From NCBI GenBank assembly GCA_035760865.1, contig DASTSE010000271.1, forward strand, positions 1 through 18,706: 18,706 bases of DNA. The letters are read 5' to 3'. Shown here piece after piece: positions 15,994 through 18,706 of this stretch. The position numbers were made by a program, and so were the translations under genes. Positions within the stretch are counted from its first letter, which is position 1. Each line of letters opens with the position of its first letter. Origin of the DNA: Dokdonella_A sp035760865 (GTDB lineage Bacteria > Pseudomonadota > Gammaproteobacteria > Xanthomonadales > Rhodanobacteraceae). The notes under the pieces were generated by a model, which searched no databases, was not told the origin of the DNA, and saw only the letters and a list, made by a program, of their open reading frames with translations.

Positions 15994-16979
15994 GCGTGCC
16001 GGCGCTCGTTCCCGCCGACTTGCGCGCACGCCTGCGCGACCTGCGCCTCGCGCTGCGCAGCCATGCCGGCGGCGACGGCCTCGGCCAGCACTCGAGCCGC
16101 AGCCGCGGCGCCGGCCTCGAGTTCGCCCAGTACCGCGCCTACGAGCCCGGCGACGAGCCCCGCCGCATCGACTGGAAGCTGTACGCGCGGTCGGATCGCT
16201 ACTTCGTGCGCGAGGCCGAGCGCGACAGCCCGCTGACCGCCTGGATCGTGCTGGACGCGACCGCGTCGATGCGCCAGGCCGACAGCGCGAACCGTGCGCG
16301 CAGCAAGCTCGATGCGGCGAAGACGCTCGCCGCGTGCGTGATCGAACTCGCGCTGCGCCAGGGCGACCGCTTCGGCCTCGTCGCGCTCGGTGGCGACGCG
16401 CCACGCGTCGTGCCCGCGGGCGCGGGCCCGCGCCACCGCGATCGCTGCGTGCTCGAGCTGCTGCAGTGCCGGCCCGGCGGAGCGTGGCCCGGCGAATCGG
16501 CCGTGCGCCCGTTGTGGGAGCGCATCGCGCCGTCGTCGCTGGTCGTGCTGCTGTCGGATTTCTTCGACGACGCGACCGTCGCGCTGGCGGAACGCCTCGC
16601 GTCGGCGCGACGCGAGGTCGCGAGCGTGCAGATCGTCGGCGCGGACGAGCGCGACTTTCCGTTTCGCGGCAGCCATCGCTTCGTCGATCCGGAATCTCCG
16701 GCCGAGCGGCGGGTCGACGCCGGCCGCGTGCGCGCGGATTTCCTCCAGCGGTTCGGCGCCGCACGCGCGCAGCTCGCGCGCCGCTTCGCCGCGCTCGGCA
16801 TCCGCCACGCCGGATACGTGCTCGACCAGCCTGCCGACGCGCCGTTGCGCGCGCTCTTCGGCGCGCCGTCCGTCGACAGGGGATTCGCGGCGACGCAGCC
16901 GCAGCCGTCCGACGCGTCGGCATCGACCGATTCGCGGGCTGCTGCGGCGGATCGGTCCCCGCAGGACGCGCATCGATGA
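15990..16979 (+). CDS. DUF58 domain protein (vWA-like MoxR partner)
   Basis: The 329-residue protein carries the DUF58 signature: GAGLEFAQYRAYEPGDEPRR (40-59) then IDWKLYARSDRYFVRE (60-75). The vWA-like domain starts at TAWIVLDATASM, where D89-A-T-A-S93 matches the metal-site DxSxS pattern with Thr in place of the first Ser. LVVLLSDFFDD (about 180-190) is the second metal-site region. The last 40 residues are Ala/Ser/Asp-rich and look disordered. No membrane segment is seen, unlike many DUF58 proteins. ATGA overlaps join it to the genes on both sides. It is the likely client or effector of the MoxR ATPase. Confidence 0.92.
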   Translation: MSVPALVPADLRARLRDLRLALRSHAGGDGLGQHSSRSRGAGLEFAQYRAYEPGDEPRRIDWKLYARSDRYFVREAERDSPLTAWIVLDATASMRQADSANRARSKLDAAKTLAACVIELALRQGDRFGLVALGGDAPRVVPAGAGPRHRDRCVLELLQCRPGGAWPGESAVRPLWERIAPSSLVVLLSDFFDDATVALAERLASARREVASVQIVGADERDFPFRGSHRFVDPESPAERRVDAGRVRADFLQRFGAARAQLARRFAALGIRHAGYVLDQPADAPLRALFGAPSVDRGFAATQPQPSDASASTDSRAAAADRSPQDAHR

Positions 16980-18145
16980 GCATCGCGCTGCTCGCGCCGC
17001 TCGGCCTCGCCGCGCTCGCCGCGTGGGCGTTGCCGATCCTCGTCCATCTCGTACGGCGGCTGCAGCTCGAACGCACCGAGTTCGCCGCGCTGCGCTGGAT
17101 CGCCGTCGACGCGCAACCGCGCCGGCGCATCCGCTTCGAGCGCCCCTGGTTGTTGTTCGTGCGCCTGCTCCTGCTCGCCGCGCTCGCGCTGCTGCTCGCG
17201 CAACCGGTGCAGGAGCGCGTCGCGTCGCGCTCCGCCGAGCGCGCATTCGTCGCGCCGGGTGTCGCGCCCGCCGCTGCACGTGCGGCGCTCGGGCACACGC
17301 GACTCGACCTGCGCTGGCTCGCGCCGTCGTTTCCGTCGCTCGAGCAGCCGCTCGCGGCCGGCGCAGTGCCGGTCGCGAGCCTGTTGCGCGAAGCCGATGC
17401 GAGCCTCGCCGCAGACGAGACCCTGCACGTCGTCGTACCGCGCACGCTCGGTGGCCTCGACGGCGAACGCCCGCGACTCGCGCATACGGTCGACTGGCGC
17501 GTCGTCGACGGCCGATCGAGCGCGTCGACGGCGGCGAAGGCTCGGCCGATCCGCTTCGCCGTGCGCTTTTCGGACGCGGACGTCGCGTCGGTGCGATACC
17601 TGCGCGCGGCCGTCGCGGCGTGGAACGCACGCGAACCCGATCGCTACACGCTCGATGCGGCGCCTGCCGCGGGCGATCTTCCCGCGGACGCGCGATGGCT
17701 CGCCTGGCTCGCGCCGTCGCCGCCGGCGGGTCTCGATGCGTGGATCGAGCGCGGCGGCGTCGCACTCGTCACCCATGACGCTTCGGGCGGCGAGCCGCTC
17801 TGGCGCGACGCCGACGGCAGCGTGCGTGCGCGCGTGCGCAGGCAAGGCGCGGGTCGAGTCATCGCGCTGCCGGACGCCCTGTCGCCGCCGCACGTCCCCG
17901 CGGTGCTCGACGCGCGCTTCGCCGATCTCCTGCTCGACGCGCTGCGCGGTGCGCCACGCGCACCCGATCGTGCCGATGCCGACGCGTTCAGGCCGGTGCA
18001 GGTCGAGCGTGTCGCGGCGTCCGGGCTCGCGCCGCCGACGGCTCCCGTCGATCCCCTCGACGCATGGTTCGCCGGGCTCGCGGCGCTGCTGTTCGCGATC
18101 GAACGCGTGCTCGCGACGCACGAGCCACGGCGGGCCGTCGCATGA
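16976..18145 (+). CDS. BatA N-terminal-domain membrane protein without a vWA domain
   Basis: The 389-residue protein begins with the BatA-type module: membrane segment 1 at about 4-25, PILVHLVRRLQLERTEFAAL (20-39), a basic RRRIRFERPW stretch and membrane segment 2 at about 57-76. The large middle part (80-350) should be periplasmic. It shows no DxSxS metal site, but WIERGGVALVTHD and GAGRVIALPDAL resemble an amidotransferase-like (DUF4159/GATase) fold. A last membrane segment is at about 363-380. ATGA overlaps at both ends indicate coupling with the DUF58 and DUF4175-like genes. It likely anchors the MoxR/DUF58 system in the membrane. Confidence 0.88.
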   Translation: MSIALLAPLGLAALAAWALPILVHLVRRLQLERTEFAALRWIAVDAQPRRRIRFERPWLLFVRLLLLAALALLLAQPVQERVASRSAERAFVAPGVAPAAARAALGHTRLDLRWLAPSFPSLEQPLAAGAVPVASLLREADASLAADETLHVVVPRTLGGLDGERPRLAHTVDWRVVDGRSSASTAAKARPIRFAVRFSDADVASVRYLRAAVAAWNAREPDRYTLDAAPAAGDLPADARWLAWLAPSPPAGLDAWIERGGVALVTHDASGGEPLWRDADGSVRARVRRQGAGRVIALPDALSPPHVPAVLDARFADLLLDALRGAPRAPDRADADAFRPVQVERVAASGLAPPTAPVDPLDAWFAGLAALLFAIERVLATHEPRRAVA

Positions 18146-18706
18146 GCGTCGATCCGCGCATCGACCGCCTGCGTCGCGCCGCGATCGCGCGACGCGCGGC
18201 GATCGCGCTCGGCCTCGCGCTGCCGCCGCTGTTCGCGCTCGTGCTGGTGTCGCAGCGCTTCGCCGGTGCGCGAGCCGCGCTCGCGATCGCCGCCTGCGCG
18301 GGCGTCGCGCTCGGCCTCGTGCTGTGGCGCGCCGTGCGCGGCGTCGACGCGAGCTGGCTCGCGCGCGCGCTCGATACGCGCGCGACGGCGATGGACGACA
18401 GCGCGGCGCTGCTGTTCCTCGAACCGTCCGCACTCGCGCCGCTCGCGGCACTGCAGCGCGCACGCCTGCTGCGGCGGCTCGACGGTCTCGCGCTCGACCT
18501 GCGCCCCGCGTGGCCGTCGCGCGCGCTCGCCGCGAGCGGCGCGCTCTCGGCGATCGTGCTCGGGGGCGCCTTCTTCGCTTCGACATCGCGCCGCGGCGAG
18601 GACGCGCGTCCGGGCGTCGAAGCCGCGCGCGACCGGGTCGACGCGACGCGCTTGACGGGCACGCAGCTCACGATCGTGCCGCCGGCCTACACGCGCTTGG
18701 CCGAGC
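18142..18706 (+). CDS. DUF4175-like membrane protein (partial, C-terminus outside window)
   Basis: The frame is open from the ATG at 18142 (overlapping the previous stop as ATGA) to the window edge, 188 codons. Membrane segments lie at about 18-36, 43-63 and 127-146, separated by a charged cytoplasmic stretch with SWLARALDTRATAMDDSAALL (71-91). After the third segment the periplasmic part begins with QLTIVPPAYTRLAE. This topology and the VPPAYT motif fit DUF4175-type proteins, which commonly follow BatA-domain genes in MoxR clusters. The family call rests on a fragment. Function unknown. Confidence 0.75.
   Translation, partial: MSVDPRIDRLRRAAIARRAAIALGLALPPLFALVLVSQRFAGARAALAIAACAGVALGLVLWRAVRGVDASWLARALDTRATAMDDSAALLFLEPSALAPLAALQRARLLRRLDGLALDLRPAWPSRALAASGALSAIVLGGAFFASTSRRGEDARPGVEAARDRVDATRLTGTQLTIVPPAYTRLAE

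Noticed and set aside
16199..18586. 795-codon minus-strand open frame opposite the DUF58 and BatA genes
   Set aside because: It is very Arg-rich, low in complexity and without motifs; the plus strand holds a run of ATGA-coupled genes with recognisable domains.

Overview
The window is GC-rich bacterial chromosome, most likely from a gammaproteobacterium of the Lysobacterales (Xanthomonadales) group. Three things suggest this: the gene order atpIBEFHAGDC, gammaproteobacterial-looking F1 and Fo subunits, and many intergenic palindromes built from GGGATTCGGGATT / AATCCCGAATCCC blocks, a pattern I associate with Lysobacter and Xanthomonas relatives. The assignment below order level is a guess.

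Layout. 1-1033 (minus, cut by the window edge): a secreted parallel beta-helix protein. 1311-8708 (minus): a complete F1Fo ATP synthase operon, read from right to left as atpI, atpB, atpE, atpF, atpH, atpA, atpG, atpD, atpC. The upstream half (atpI to atpF) is tightly packed. Each junction of the F1 half (atpH/atpA, atpA/atpG, atpG/atpD, atpD/atpC) instead carries a palindromic repeat. 8709-9140 is the non-coding leader and upstream region of the operon. 9141-9695 (minus): a phasin gene with a clear promoter, an overlapping dyad and a strong rho-independent terminator. 9779-10159 (minus): queD, possibly with a leaderless mRNA.

10320-18706 (plus) is one co-directional block: a TldD-like metalloprotease with a twin-arginine signal, its TldE/PmbA-like partner without any signal, a DUF4159 protein, a 0.45 kb nested repeat region, then a translationally coupled run of MoxR AAA+ ATPase, DUF4260 membrane protein, DUF58 protein, BatA-domain membrane protein and a DUF4175-like membrane protein cut by the window edge.

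How the genes work together. The atp genes make the proton-driven ATP synthase. The right-hand block looks like a MoxR/DUF58/BatA-type envelope system (a chaperone ATPase acting on vWA-like partners tied to the membrane) next to a possibly exported TldD/TldE peptidase pair. The function of such blocks is poorly known, and the link between the two parts is inferred only from direction and adjacency. The most unusual points are the signal mismatch in the TldD/TldE pair, an apparent Cys-to-Asp change at the TldD metal site, an intergenic-repeat-like stretch inside the DUF4159 coding region, the tandem nested inverted repeat before moxR, and the one-sided distribution of repeats in the atp operon.
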